Assembly: GCA_005882275.1 (NCBI GenBank)
Contig: VBAK01000129.1
Coordinates: forward strand, 1 to 36,669
Length of the DNA stretch: 36,669 nucleotides
Origin: Candidatus Segetimicrobium genomatis
GTDB lineage: Bacteria > Sysuimicrobiota > Sysuimicrobiia > Sysuimicrobiales > Segetimicrobiaceae
Reading direction: 5' to 3'
Below are positions 7,330 through 14,805 of the stretch, piece by piece (positions within the stretch are counted from its first letter, which is position 1; each line of letters opens with the position of its first letter). The notes under the pieces are model-generated. The model saw only the letters and a list, made by a program, of their open reading frames with translations, made no database searches and was not told where the DNA came from. The position numbers and the translations under genes are program-made.

Positions 7330-7926
7330 TCACCGCGATCCGGCCGGCCGGGGCGCGGGCTCCCGCAGGCGAGCGTAGTCCTCCGGGGTATTCACGTTCA
7401 CGAAGGAGCGGAGGTCGGGGTCGAACCGGCGGATCTCCTCCACCTCGACCACCCGCACCCGGACATCGCTGAGGAATCGCGTGTTGCGGCCCTGACGCTG
7501 CGCGCACCGCCGGATGGCGTCCAGGCAGGCCGGAGTGTAGACGGCGTGCAGCGGCTCGTACTCCCCGCCGTGCCTGGGGATCACGACGTCGACGCCGCCG
7601 GCCAGCGAGCCCAGGTACGTGATGAGCGCGGGGTGGAGGAACGGCATGTCGCACGCGCAGACGAACGCCGGCCCACCCGTGTGGAGGATGCCCGTGTAGA
7701 TCCCGACGAGCGACTGCCGTCCGGGCAGGGCGTCGGGCACCATCCGGACCCCAAGGTGACGGTAGAGTTCCGGTGTGTTGGTGACGATCAGGATTTCGGG
7801 ACAGGCCTCGCGCAGGCGGGCGATCACCGCCTCGATCAGCGTCGTCCCCCCGACCGGCAGGAGCGCCTTCGTCCGGCCCATCCGGCGGCTCTCGCCGCCG
7901 GCCAGAATGACCCCGCCAAGTCTCAT
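7330..7926 (-). CDS. mobA: Molybdenum cofactor guanylyltransferase MobA
   Basis: 198 aa. The nucleotidyltransferase signature LAGGESRRMGRTK lies at residues 8-20, CDMPFLHPALI carries the metal-binding Asp, and the C-terminus has FVNVNTPEDY, all characteristic of MobA. The enzyme attaches GMP to molybdopterin in the cytoplasm to give the bis-MGD precursor. The ATG at 7926 is chosen because the signature must sit near the N-terminus; the open frame continues upstream to 8247 but that part has no family-like content. No molybdoenzyme or other moa/moe gene is nearby. Convergent with the UPF0182 gene. Confidence 0.9.
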   Translation of the reverse strand: MRLGGVILAGGESRRMGRTKALLPVGGTTLIEAVIARLREACPEILIVTNTPELYRHLGVRMVPDALPGRQSLVGIYTGILHTGGPAFVCACDMPFLHPALITYLGSLAGGVDVVIPRHGGEYEPLHAVYTPACLDAIRRCAQRQGRNTRFLSDVRVRVVEVEEIRRFDPDLRSFVNVNTPEDYARLREPAPRPAGSR

Positions 7927-8151
7927 GGGCACGACGTTTCCCGCCTGGCCCCCGGAGTCCTCCCGAGGATCGATGCCGCGGCGAGGCCGGCGGGCACGCA
8001 GCCCCGGCCGTCTCGCGCCCAAGCCTCCTCGGAACCGGCGTGAATCCTCCGCTGTGCTTCCATCGCCGATCCTTCCCGCCGCCGAGGGGGACGGCGGGGC
8101 CCATGTCCTCTTCCTCCCGAAACACGGTATACACATCATAGTGACAGAGGA
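7927..8151 (-). other. Non-coding leader region upstream of mobA
   Basis: The stretch between the mobA start and the riboswitch on the opposite strand is GC-rich and could form several stems when read on the minus strand (for example around CCGCCG...CGGCGG near 8078-8096). I compared it by eye with the molybdenum-cofactor, TPP and cobalamin riboswitch consensus cores and found no convincing match. A mobA promoter may lie near 8120-8150, but none is clear. Confidence 0.3.
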
Positions 8152-8237
8152 CCTCTCGAAAAGGTAAACCCGGAGCGATCCGGGGGCGCAAAGCGACAGG
8201 GCCACACCTACAGTGGCTGGCTGCGCTGCCGAAGAGG
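8152..8237 (+). promoter_or_regulatory. Cyclic di-GMP class I (GEMM-I) riboswitch aptamer
   Basis: The layout matches GEMM-I. P1 5' strand CCTCTCG (8152-8158) pairs with CG-A-AGAGG (8230-8237). GGTAAACC (8163-8170) stands for the GGNCAAACC ligand-binding segment. A hairpin CCCGGA / TCCGGG (8169-8174, 8179-8184) is closed by a GCGA tetraloop, the GNRA loop that docks in this class. GCGCAAAGC (8186-8194) matches the conserved ACGCAAAGC joint. The P3 arm has GCCAC/GTGGC (8201-8205, 8213-8217) and ends in GGCTGCGCTGCCGA, like the usual GGCAGCCGGGCUGCCGA. A G is kept at the position that contacts the ligand guanine, favouring c-di-GMP over cGAMP. The U in GGTAAA is a deviation. Confidence 0.8.
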
Positions 8238-8271
8238 GTGGCTCCACCTCGGACGGGGCGTACCCTCTTTT
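8233..8271 (+). terminator. Riboswitch expression platform: intrinsic terminator
   Basis: AGAGGGT (8233-8239) pairs with ACCCTCT (8262-8268), and four T residues run from 8268 to 8271. The 5' arm is the same AGAGG that forms the 3' strand of riboswitch P1, so aptamer folding and terminator formation exclude each other. Ligand binding should stabilise P1, block the terminator and turn the downstream secreted-protein gene on. The U-tract is short, so termination may be partial. Confidence 0.65.
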
Positions 8272-8306
8272 CGTTGTCGGACGGATGGGGAGGGGGGGTG
8301 GAGCGT

Positions 8307-8651
8307 ATGGCGAAGCGCGCGATTCTCACGCTGCTTGTTGGAGCCTTGTTCTCCTCGATGGGAGTGCCCACCCCGTCCCTGGCCGTGATCAACGAAGCAG
8401 GCCCGTCCGGCGTGGACCAGCCGTCCGGCTGGATGGTGTGGTACGAGGACGAGACCTTCGAGGACTGTGGCGGCGCTCTTACGCCAGACCTCTGCACGGA
8501 TACCTGGCAACCGGCGCTCCCGCGCTTTGCGGCCACGGAGGAGCAGTGCCGCTCGACCGCCTTCGACTACAACCGGAAGGCCAGGGAAGAGTTCCAGTGC
8601 GCCCGCGGGCGGCCGCCGGCTAAGGTCGACGACCTCACGACGCACCCCTAG
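8307..8651 (+). CDS. Small secreted four-cysteine protein under riboswitch control
   Basis: 114 aa; family not recognised. MAKRAILTLLVGALF... (1-26) is a clear signal peptide ending near PSLA. The mature part of about 88 residues is acidic and Trp-rich and has four Cys (EDCGG, DLCTD, EQCRS, FQCAR), which could form two disulfides outside the cytoplasm. The ATG at 8307 is supported by GGTGGAG 4 nt upstream and by the signal peptide starting there; the open frame further upstream runs through the terminator and is not protein-like. Location behind a c-di-GMP aptamer suggests a surface or matrix role linked to the sessile/motile switch, which is inference. Confidence 0.7.
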   Translation: MAKRAILTLLVGALFSSMGVPTPSLAVINEAGPSGVDQPSGWMVWYEDETFEDCGGALTPDLCTDTWQPALPRFAATEEQCRSTAFDYNRKAREEFQCARGRPPAKVDDLTTHP

Positions 8652-8745
8652 CAACATCTATTTGCCGTTTTCTCTATTTTGGTAAGGAGTCCCCAAAGGG
8701 GGCAACATCTATTTGCCGTTTGCCCCAGTCTGGTCAGGAGCCCCC
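8651..8745. repeat. Direct repeat, 51-bp period, two copies
   Basis: The 20-mer GCAACATCTATTTGCCGTTT occurs at 8651-8670 and again identically at 8702-8721. Similarity continues for 24 bp (GGTAAGGAGTCCCC versus GGTCAGGAGCCCCC at the end), giving copies 8651-8694 and 8702-8745. Each core can fold into a small hairpin, GCAA...TTGC. The first copy starts at the last base of the secreted-protein stop codon. Not recognised as any known repeat family. Confidence 0.85.
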
Positions 8746-8816
8746 ATGCTTCAAGGGTTTTGGAGCGGGGAGGGGGAATCCTCAGGTCGGGTCTTGCCTC
8801 ACTTGGAGGGCCGCAA

Positions 8817-9107
8817 ATGGACGACCTTGAGGCGCGCAAAGTGCTCAAGGTTTTCGGCATGCAGGTGACCGACTTCATGGGGCGGCGCCGCGAGCTGACC
8901 GAGCAGGCCGCCACCGCCATCCTGGGACAGGACCGGCAGACGCTGACCCAGTTGCTTGCCACCTTGATGACCGAGACCTCGGAGCTGCACCGCCGGTGGC
9001 TGGAGGTCACCAACCTGGTCCTCCAGGAGGAACGGGAAGCCTACAGCGAGATGGCCCGGCTGCTCGAACAGGCCGGTCAGACGGAGCGCACCCTCCCCGA
9101 GGTCTGA
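8817..9107 (+). CDS. Small all-helical hypothetical protein
   Basis: 96 aa, family not recognised. It is charged, has no signal peptide or membrane segment, and is predicted almost entirely helical, with likely coiled-coil stretches (about residues 22-60 and 62-90). Overall it looks like a small adaptor or helical-bundle protein. The ATG at 8817 has GGAGG 7 nt upstream; the open frame reaches back to 8679 across the direct repeats, but that extension has no ribosome site and covers repeat DNA. It may be on the same transcript as the secreted protein, 165 bp upstream, and so also under the c-di-GMP switch. Confidence 0.6.
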   Translation: MDDLEARKVLKVFGMQVTDFMGRRRELTEQAATAILGQDRQTLTQLLATLMTETSELHRRWLEVTNLVLQEEREAYSEMARLLEQAGQTERTLPEV

Positions 9108-9129
9108 GCGGGTTTATCCCCAGCCCGCT
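9107..9129 (+). terminator. Weak hairpin after the small helical protein
   Basis: AGCGGG (9107-9112) pairs with CCCGCT (9124-9129) just after the stop codon, followed by GCTTTG rather than a proper U-tract. It may end the upstream transcript, or only stabilise its 3' end. Confidence 0.3.
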
Positions 9130-9214
9130 GCTTTGCCAGGCTGGAGCGCGGTCTGCAGCTCTCCCGAGGTCGTGAAGGTCGCGAAGGGCATCCTCGCTCT
9201 TGCGATCCGGTCTG

Positions 9215-9694
9215 TTACCGCGCCGGCTCGCTCTTCTTCATCCGCGGCCCGGTGTACCGCTCCTCCACGGCCTTGACTTTGTCCAGGCGCACTTGGTGGC
9301 GGCCGCCCTCGAAGGATGCGTCCAGCCAGGTGCGCACCGCCTCGCGCGCGATATCCACGCCGATCACCCGGGCCCCAAGGGCGAGGACGTTGGCGTCGTT
9401 GTGCTCGCGGGCCACCCGCGCCGTGTAACTCTCCCAGCACAGCGTGCAGCGCACGCCGGGCACCTTGTTGGCGACGATCGCCTCGCCGTTGCCGCTGCCG
9501 CCGATCACGATCCCCCGGTCGCACTGCGCCGAGGCGACCGCTTCCGCCGCGGGGACGATAAAGTCGGGGTAATCGACCTGATCGCCCGAGTGGGTCCCGA
9601 AATCCCGAACCTCGTGCCCCAGGTCTCGCAGCATCCGCTTCAACTCTTCCTTGAGCGTATAGCCGGCATGGTCGCTCGCGATTGCGATCCGCAT
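9215..9694 (-). CDS. rpiB: Ribose-5-phosphate isomerase B
   Basis: 159 aa, the usual RpiB length. It interconverts ribose-5-phosphate and ribulose-5-phosphate in the cytoplasmic pentose phosphate pathway. The N-terminal IASDHAG (residues 5-11), REHNDANVLALGAR (about 96-109) and GGSGNGEAIVANKVPG (65-80) are diagnostic. The catalytic base position has Glu71 in GSGNGE, the mycobacterial-type variant, rather than the Cys of the E. coli CGTG type. No good ribosome site precedes the ATG. It lies 76 bp downstream of the TIGR01777 gene on the same strand. Confidence 0.93.
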   Translation of the reverse strand: MRIAIASDHAGYTLKEELKRMLRDLGHEVRDFGTHSGDQVDYPDFIVPAAEAVASAQCDRGIVIGGSGNGEAIVANKVPGVRCTLCWESYTARVAREHNDANVLALGARVIGVDIAREAVRTWLDASFEGGRHQVRLDKVKAVEERYTGPRMKKSEPAR

Positions 9695-9770
9695 GCACGC
9701 TCATTTCGCTGAGGCACGGGAGCGCCCCTGCCTTCGGTGTGACCCTGCGCGGGCCGCGGCACGGGCGGCA

Positions 9771-10691
9771 TCACGCGGGTACTGAGCGGATGGACCCCGC
9801 CGCGAGCACGTGGCGCAGCCCCGCGTCCAACTCCGGGTGGCGGAACGCATATCCCCCGGCGAGCAGTCTTCCGGGATGCGCGCGCTGGCTGCCGAGCAGC
9901 TCGCCGGCCGCCTCGCCGGCCACGGCCCGGAGCACGGCGCCGGGCACCGCAAGCACCGCGGGCCGCCTGAGGACTCGGGCCAGCGTGTTGGTGAACTCCC
10001 GGTTGGTGACCGGCTGGGGCGACACCAGATTGACCGGTCCGTGGATCGTGTCCCGGCCCAAGGCGTGCGCGATGGCTTCCACCTCGTCATCGAGGGTGAT
10101 CCAGCTCATCCACTGCCGTCCGCTTCCGAACCGCCCCCCGAGGCCCAGTCGAAAGAGCGGCAGCAGCGCGCCCAGCGCCCCGCCGGTGGGGGAGAGCACG
10201 AGGCCGGTCCTCACGTGGACGACCCGGATGCCTGCCTGCCGCGCGGCCTCGGCGGCCGCCTCCCACTCCCGGCAGACCTCGGCGAGGAAGCCCTGTCCCG
10301 GCGCGCTCTCTTCCACGAGGATCTCATCCCCGCGGTGCCCGTAATACCCAATCGCGGAGGCGCAGATCAGGACCCGCGGCCTGCGGGTGAGGCCGGCGAG
10401 GGTGCGGGCCAGGAAGCGTGTGCTCTCGACACGGCTCTCCCGGATGCGGGCCTTCTTTGCCGCCGTCCACCGCCCGCGGGCGACGCTTTCCCCGGCCAGG
10501 TGGATGGCGGCATCCAACCCTTCCAGGGCGCGTCCGTCGATCGTTCGGGCCTGGGGATCCCAGCCGGCCTCCTGCGGACCTGGGGCCGGTAGACGCCGCA
10601 CGAGCCGGATAATCCGGTGGCCCCGCCCGGCGAGCAGGGAGACGAGGGCGGATCCGATCAGCCCGTGGGATCCTGAAACGAGGATCTTCAT
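9771..10691 (-). CDS. TIGR01777 family NAD-dependent epimerase/dehydratase-like protein
   Basis: 306 aa. The Rossmann motif is at the N-terminus (VSGSHGLIGSAL, residues 5-16). AIHLAGESVARGRWTAAKKARIRESRVEST (about 62-91), SAIGYYGHRGDEILVEES and GFLAEVCREWE are the markers of the YfcH/SULA-like SDR group, and the C-terminus fits the DUF1731 tail. The substrate is unknown; some relatives are linked to cell division or plastid division. No Shine-Dalgarno is obvious before the ATG; TAATAC, about 35 nt upstream on the minus strand, could be a -10. Confidence 0.88.
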   Translation of the reverse strand: MKILVSGSHGLIGSALVSLLAGRGHRIIRLVRRLPAPGPQEAGWDPQARTIDGRALEGLDAAIHLAGESVARGRWTAAKKARIRESRVESTRFLARTLAGLTRRPRVLICASAIGYYGHRGDEILVEESAPGQGFLAEVCREWEAAAEAARQAGIRVVHVRTGLVLSPTGGALGALLPLFRLGLGGRFGSGRQWMSWITLDDEVEAIAHALGRDTIHGPVNLVSPQPVTNREFTNTLARVLRRPAVLAVPGAVLRAVAGEAAGELLGSQRAHPGRLLAGGYAFRHPELDAGLRHVLAAGSIRSVPA

Positions 10692-11051
10692 TTTGACTGG
10701 ACGGGTGCCTCTTCGAGCAGTATTAGCCGGCCAGCCTTCGCACCCCTATCGACCCGATGTCCTTCCGGAGCTCACCTGTATTTGACACAGGCAACTCCCG
10801 TTGGGCGTATCCCGTCAGTTGACTAAGGGAACAGCCTGCATCGTCCGCACAGCATAATGAATTTCCTTTCATGAATGCCATGCCATTACCTGATTCCGGC
10901 ACGATGGGCTGTAGTGTGTCCTATGGTCATGAAAGTTTTTTAATGTGCAGACCCTGAGCCCAGGTTGGGGCGGGTCGACGCTCCGGCCGATGTCGCAACC
11001 GGCAGCGGGATCTCGAAATAGTGTAACTCGATTGGACGGAGATGATTCTCG
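10692..11051. other. 360-bp intergenic region with inverted repeats, upstream of the efflux locus
   Basis: No credible gene. It is less GC-rich than its surroundings. CTTTCATGA (10866-10874) and TCATGAAAG (10927-10935) form a perfect 9-bp inverted repeat with 52 bp between the arms, and CCTGT...ACAGG, around the TTGACA near 10780, forms a short hairpin. These are possible operator sites for the RND locus starting at 11052, but I cannot place a clear promoter. No regulator gene is adjacent. Confidence 0.4.
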
Positions 11052-14000
11052 ATGATGCGGTGGATAGTCGGGTCGAGCCTGCACCTCCGGTTCCTGATGG
11101 CTGTGATCGCTGTGGCGGTGATGTTTCTCGGCATCGTCCAGCTGCGCAGCATGCCGGTGGATATCTTGCCGGAGTTCGCGCCGCCCTACGTCGAGATCCA
11201 GACCGAAGCCCTCGGGCTCTCCGCCCCCGAGGTCGAGAACCTGGTCTCCCTGAACATCGAGGAGCTGGAGGCCGGTGTGTCGTGGGTGAAGACAATCCGC
11301 TCGACATCGGTGCCCGGGATGTCGTCGGTCACCCTCTACTTCGAGCCCGGGACGGACTTCATGCGCGCGCGGCAGCTGACGTCGGAGCGCCTGACGTCGA
11401 CGTTCATGCTGCCCAACGTGTCATCGGCGCCGACCATGCTCTCACCCAAGTCGGCCACGAGCCGGGTCCTGTTGATCGGGTTCTCTTCGAAAACGCTCTC
11501 CCCGATCGAAATGGGGGTGCTCACGCAGTGGACGATCAGGCCCGCGTTGCTGGCCGTGCCCGGCGTCTCCAACGTGTCCGTCTGGGGCCAGCGGGACCGG
11601 CAGCTGCAGGTGCAGGTCGATCAGGCGCGGTTGCGGGAGCACCGGGTGACGCTGGACGAGGTCGTCGAGAACACCGGGAACGCCATGTTCGTCTCGCCAT
11701 TGTCGTTCCTGACCGCCTCGACACCGGGGACCGGCGGCTTTTTCGATACCCCCCAGCAGCGGTTCGAGGTGCGGCACGTGCTGCCGATCTCAACGGCGGC
11801 CGACCTGGCCAAAGTGCCGGTGTCCGACCGAAAGAAGAGCGATGGTTCGCCCCTGCGCCTGGGTGACCTGGGCGAGGTGGTGGAAAGCCATCAGCCGCTC
11901 ATCGGGGACGCGATCCTCCGGGGCGGCCCCGGGTTCCTGATCGTCGTGGAGAAGCTTCCCTGGAGCAACACGCTGGACGTGACCCGGGCGGTGGAAGCCA
12001 AACTGGACACGCTGCGGGCCGGCCTCCCCGGGGCGACCCTGGATTCCTCCGTCTTCCGGCCGGCGACCTTCATTCAGACGGCGATCGATCGGCACGCCCG
12101 GGCGCTGCTCCTGGGCGCCCTGCTCTTGACGCTGGTCCTCCTGGTCTTTCTGGGGCACTGGCGTCCCACGCTGATCGGCATCGCGGCGATCCTGTCGTCC
12201 CTGGCGGCCGCCCTGTTCGTCCTGCACCTGCGCGGCGAGACCCTCAACGTGATGGTGCTGACGGGGCTGGCGATCGCCATCGGCGTGCTGGTGGACGACG
12301 CGGTCGTGGGCATCGAGAACATCCTGCGGCGCCTGCGGCAGGCGCGCGCGGAGGGGGACGGCGGGGGGCTCGCGGCCATCGTGCTCGACGCCGCGCTCGA
12401 GACCCACAGCATCGGTTTCTTCGCGGCGCTGATCCTGCTGCTGGCGATGGTTCCGGTGCTGTTCGTCGAGGACGTGCTCGGCTCGTTCATTCAGCCGCTC
12501 GCCGTTTCCTACATGCTGGCGGTGGCGGCGTCCATCGTGGTGGCGCTGACCGTGACGCCGGCCCTGAGCCTGCTGCTGCTCGGCGGCGCAGCCCTGCGGC
12601 GGCGCGAGCCCGCCCTCATCCCCTGGCTGCAGCGCGGGTACGACAGGATGCTGGAGGGGACCCTGCGCCGGTCGGGCGCGATCTTTGCCGCCGCGGTGGT
12701 GATCGCGCTGGCCGGCCTCGCGGCGCTGCCGCTGCTCAGGCTGTCGCTGCTGCCGTCGTTCAAAGAGCCGGACATCATGATCCGGCTGGAGGCCCCAACC
12801 GCCACGTCCCAACCGGAGATGGCGCGGATCACCGCCCGGATCGGCCGCGAGCTGCAGGCCATTCCCGGGGTCAGCAACTTCGGCGCCCATTTTGGACGCG
12901 CCGTGCTGGGGGATCAGGCGGTCGGGATCAACTCCGCCACCCTCTGGGCCGGCATCGATCCGTCGGCCGACTATGACGCGACGGTGGCCGCCATCCGGCG
13001 GACCCTCGACGGCTACCCGGGGCTCACGCACCGCGTGCAGACGTACACGGAGCAGTCGCTCAGACAGGTCCTGACGGGATCGAACGACGACATGGTGGTG
13101 CGCCTCTACGGGCCCGACTGGCCCACCCTCCGCCGCAAGGCGGAGGACGTGCGGCGGGCCATCTCCGGGATCAACGGCGTCGTGGGACTGCACACCGAGC
13201 GCCTGGTCGAGGCCCCCCAGCTGGAGGTCAAGGTCGACCTGGCCAGGGCGGCGCGCTATGGGCTCACCCCGGGCGATGTGCGCCGGCAGGCGGCCACGCT
13301 GGTGAACGGCATCCAAGCCGGCAGCCTGTACGAGGGGCAGAAGGTGTTCAACGTGGTCGTGTGGAGCAGGCCCGAGGACCGGCGGAGCGTGACCGGGATC
13401 CGCAATCTTCAGATCGACACGCCAAGCGGGGGGCACGTGCGTCTGGCGGATGTGGCCGACACCCGCATCGCGCCGGCGCTGACCGCGATCCACCGTGAAT
13501 CCATCTCGGACCGCATCGACGTCGGGTTCAGCGTCCGCGGACGCGATCTCGGCTCCGTCGCGCGCGACGTCAGGCATGCGCTCCTCAGCGTCGAGTTCCC
13601 GCTGGAGCACCGCGCGGTGCTGCTCGGCGAGTTCGAGCAGCGGCAGGAGGCCCGGCAGCGCACGCTCATCGCCGCGGGGGTCGCGGTGATCGGGATCTTC
13701 CTCCTCCTCCAGGCGGCGTTCCGAAGCTGGCGGCTGGCGACGCTGTTCCTCCTCACCTGGCCGGCGGCCCTGGCGGGCGGCGCGCTGGCGGCGCTGGCCG
13801 GCGGGGGCATCCTCTCGCTCGGCTCGCTCGCCGGATTCCTCGCGGTCGGCGGCATCGCTGCGCGGAACGGCATGACGCTGATCGGCCACCTGCAGCGTCT
13901 CGAGGAAGCGGACGGCGAGCCCTTCGGGCCGGGGCTCATCCTGCGCGGGTCCCGCGAGCGGCTGGCCACGATCCTGATGACGGCGCTGGGGACGGGACTC

Positions 14001-14210
14001 TTGTTCGTGCCGTTCGCGCTCTCCGGCAATATTCCCGGCTTCGAGATCGTGTATCCGATGGCCCTCGTGGTCCTGGGCGGCCTCGTCACCTCGACGTGGG
14101 TTCACCTGTTCGTCGTTCCCTCCCTGTACGCGCGGTTCGGTGCGGGGAGCGCTGACCCCGTTCTCGATCTTCCCCCGGCCGCCGTCGCCGGGCCGGCAGG
14201 CAACGCGTGA
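11052..14210 (+). CDS. RND efflux permease, CusA/CzcA-like (first of pair)
   Basis: 1052 aa, full length for an RND permease. The N-terminal helix is followed by MPVDILPEFAPPYVEIQTEALG, the hallmark of the heavy-metal efflux branch, then the large periplasmic porter loop, the TM2-6 block, a second porter loop and the second TM block. TM4 reads VLVDDAVVGIENILRRL with Asp415, Asp416 and Glu422. The double Asp resembles AcrB-type proton relay sites rather than the D...D spacing of CzcA. The substrate is unknown; metal efflux is not shown because no metal-binding motif is clear. A GGAG lies 10 nt before the ATG pair at 11052/11055. First of a locus with a truncated adaptor, a paralogous permease and a porin. 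Confidence 0.92.
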   Translation: MMRWIVGSSLHLRFLMAVIAVAVMFLGIVQLRSMPVDILPEFAPPYVEIQTEALGLSAPEVENLVSLNIEELEAGVSWVKTIRSTSVPGMSSVTLYFEPGTDFMRARQLTSERLTSTFMLPNVSSAPTMLSPKSATSRVLLIGFSSKTLSPIEMGVLTQWTIRPALLAVPGVSNVSVWGQRDRQLQVQVDQARLREHRVTLDEVVENTGNAMFVSPLSFLTASTPGTGGFFDTPQQRFEVRHVLPISTAADLAKVPVSDRKKSDGSPLRLGDLGEVVESHQPLIGDAILRGGPGFLIVVEKLPWSNTLDVTRAVEAKLDTLRAGLPGATLDSSVFRPATFIQTAIDRHARALLLGALLLTLVLLVFLGHWRPTLIGIAAILSSLAAALFVLHLRGETLNVMVLTGLAIAIGVLVDDAVVGIENILRRLRQARAEGDGGGLAAIVLDAALETHSIGFFAALILLLAMVPVLFVEDVLGSFIQPLAVSYMLAVAASIVVALTVTPALSLLLLGGAALRRREPALIPWLQRGYDRMLEGTLRRSGAIFAAAVVIALAGLAALPLLRLSLLPSFKEPDIMIRLEAPTATSQPEMARITARIGRELQAIPGVSNFGAHFGRAVLGDQAVGINSATLWAGIDPSADYDATVAAIRRTLDGYPGLTHRVQTYTEQSLRQVLTGSNDDMVVRLYGPDWPTLRRKAEDVRRAISGINGVVGLHTERLVEAPQLEVKVDLARAARYGLTPGDVRRQAATLVNGIQAGSLYEGQKVFNVVVWSRPEDRRSVTGIRNLQIDTPSGGHVRLADVADTRIAPALTAIHRESISDRIDVGFSVRGRDLGSVARDVRHALLSVEFPLEHRAVLLGEFEQRQEARQRTLIAAGVAVIGIFLLLQAAFRSWRLATLFLLTWPAALAGGALAALAGGGILSLGSLAGFLAVGGIAARNGMTLIGHLQRLEEADGEPFGPGLILRGSRERLATILMTALGTGLLFVPFALSGNIPGFEIVYPMALVVLGGLVTSTWVHLFVVPSLYARFGAGSADPVLDLPPAAVAGPAGNA

Positions 14211-14249
14211 CGGCAATCCAGATCAGTCAGGACAAGGAGGTCTCTCGAC

Positions 14250-14765
14250 ATGATCCGTGATCCAAGGACGTTCAGCGGGCAATCGAACGGGAGGAAAGCG
14301 CTCACCATCCCCGCCTCGTTCATTGTCCTGTTCGTGGTCCTGGCGGCGGCCATCGCCATTCGCGCGCAGGTGGCCAGGCCGAATGCTGTTCCCGCGGCCG
14401 CGGCGGCCGGCGAGAGTGAGCCCGCCAAAGTCGAGCCGCTGGGGACAGGCAACCTCAATCGCGTGACCTTGACCTCGGAGGCGGTGGCGCGGCTCGGCAT
14501 CCAGACGGTCTCGGTGCGTGAGGCCCAAGGCGCGGGGCATGAGACGGTCGTTCCCTACGGTGCGGTGTATTACGACGTGCACGGCCAAACGTGGGTGTAT
14601 ACCAACCTCCAGCCCCTGGTCTTCGTCCGGCACCGCGTCGCCATCGACCGCGTCGACGGCGACCGCGCGCTGCTGTCCGAGGGGCCACCCCCCGGCTCGA
14701 AGGTGGCGGCGGTCGGCGTGGCCGAGTTGGTGGGGACCGAGTTCGGCGGGTTGGTCGAGCAATAG
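14250..14765 (+). CDS. Truncated RND adaptor (membrane fusion protein C-terminal part)
   Basis: 171 aa, less than half the length of a normal membrane fusion protein. One N-terminal membrane helix (about residues 18-40) is followed by VTLTSEAVARLGIQTVSV and VVPYGAVYYDVHGQTWVYTNLQPLVFVRHRV...GPPPGSKVAAVGVAELVGTEF, which match the beta-barrel and membrane-proximal domains of CusB/CzcB-like adaptors. The lipoyl and coiled-coil hairpin domains that would reach an outer-membrane channel are missing. It has an excellent AAGGAGGT ribosome site, so it looks like a genuine short protein and not a remnant. Placed between two permeases, it may join or regulate them. Confidence 0.8.
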   Translation: MIRDPRTFSGQSNGRKALTIPASFIVLFVVLAAAIAIRAQVARPNAVPAAAAAGESEPAKVEPLGTGNLNRVTLTSEAVARLGIQTVSVREAQGAGHETVVPYGAVYYDVHGQTWVYTNLQPLVFVRHRVAIDRVDGDRALLSEGPPPGSKVAAVGVAELVGTEFGGLVEQ

Positions 14766-14805
14766 CCCAAGCGCGACAAGCGTGATCACGGCGTGAGGTA
14801 AATCC

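Noticed and set aside
7927..8151. Molybdenum-cofactor riboswitch for mobA
   Set aside because: No match by eye to the conserved core; a covariance search would be needed.
7927..8247. N-terminal extension of mobA to 8247
   Set aside because: The nucleotidyltransferase motif must be near the N-terminus, and the extension overlaps the riboswitch on the other strand.
8746..8868. Short open frame starting after AGGAG in the second 51-bp repeat copy
   Set aside because: No protein-like features; it overlaps the better-supported gene at 8817 in another frame.
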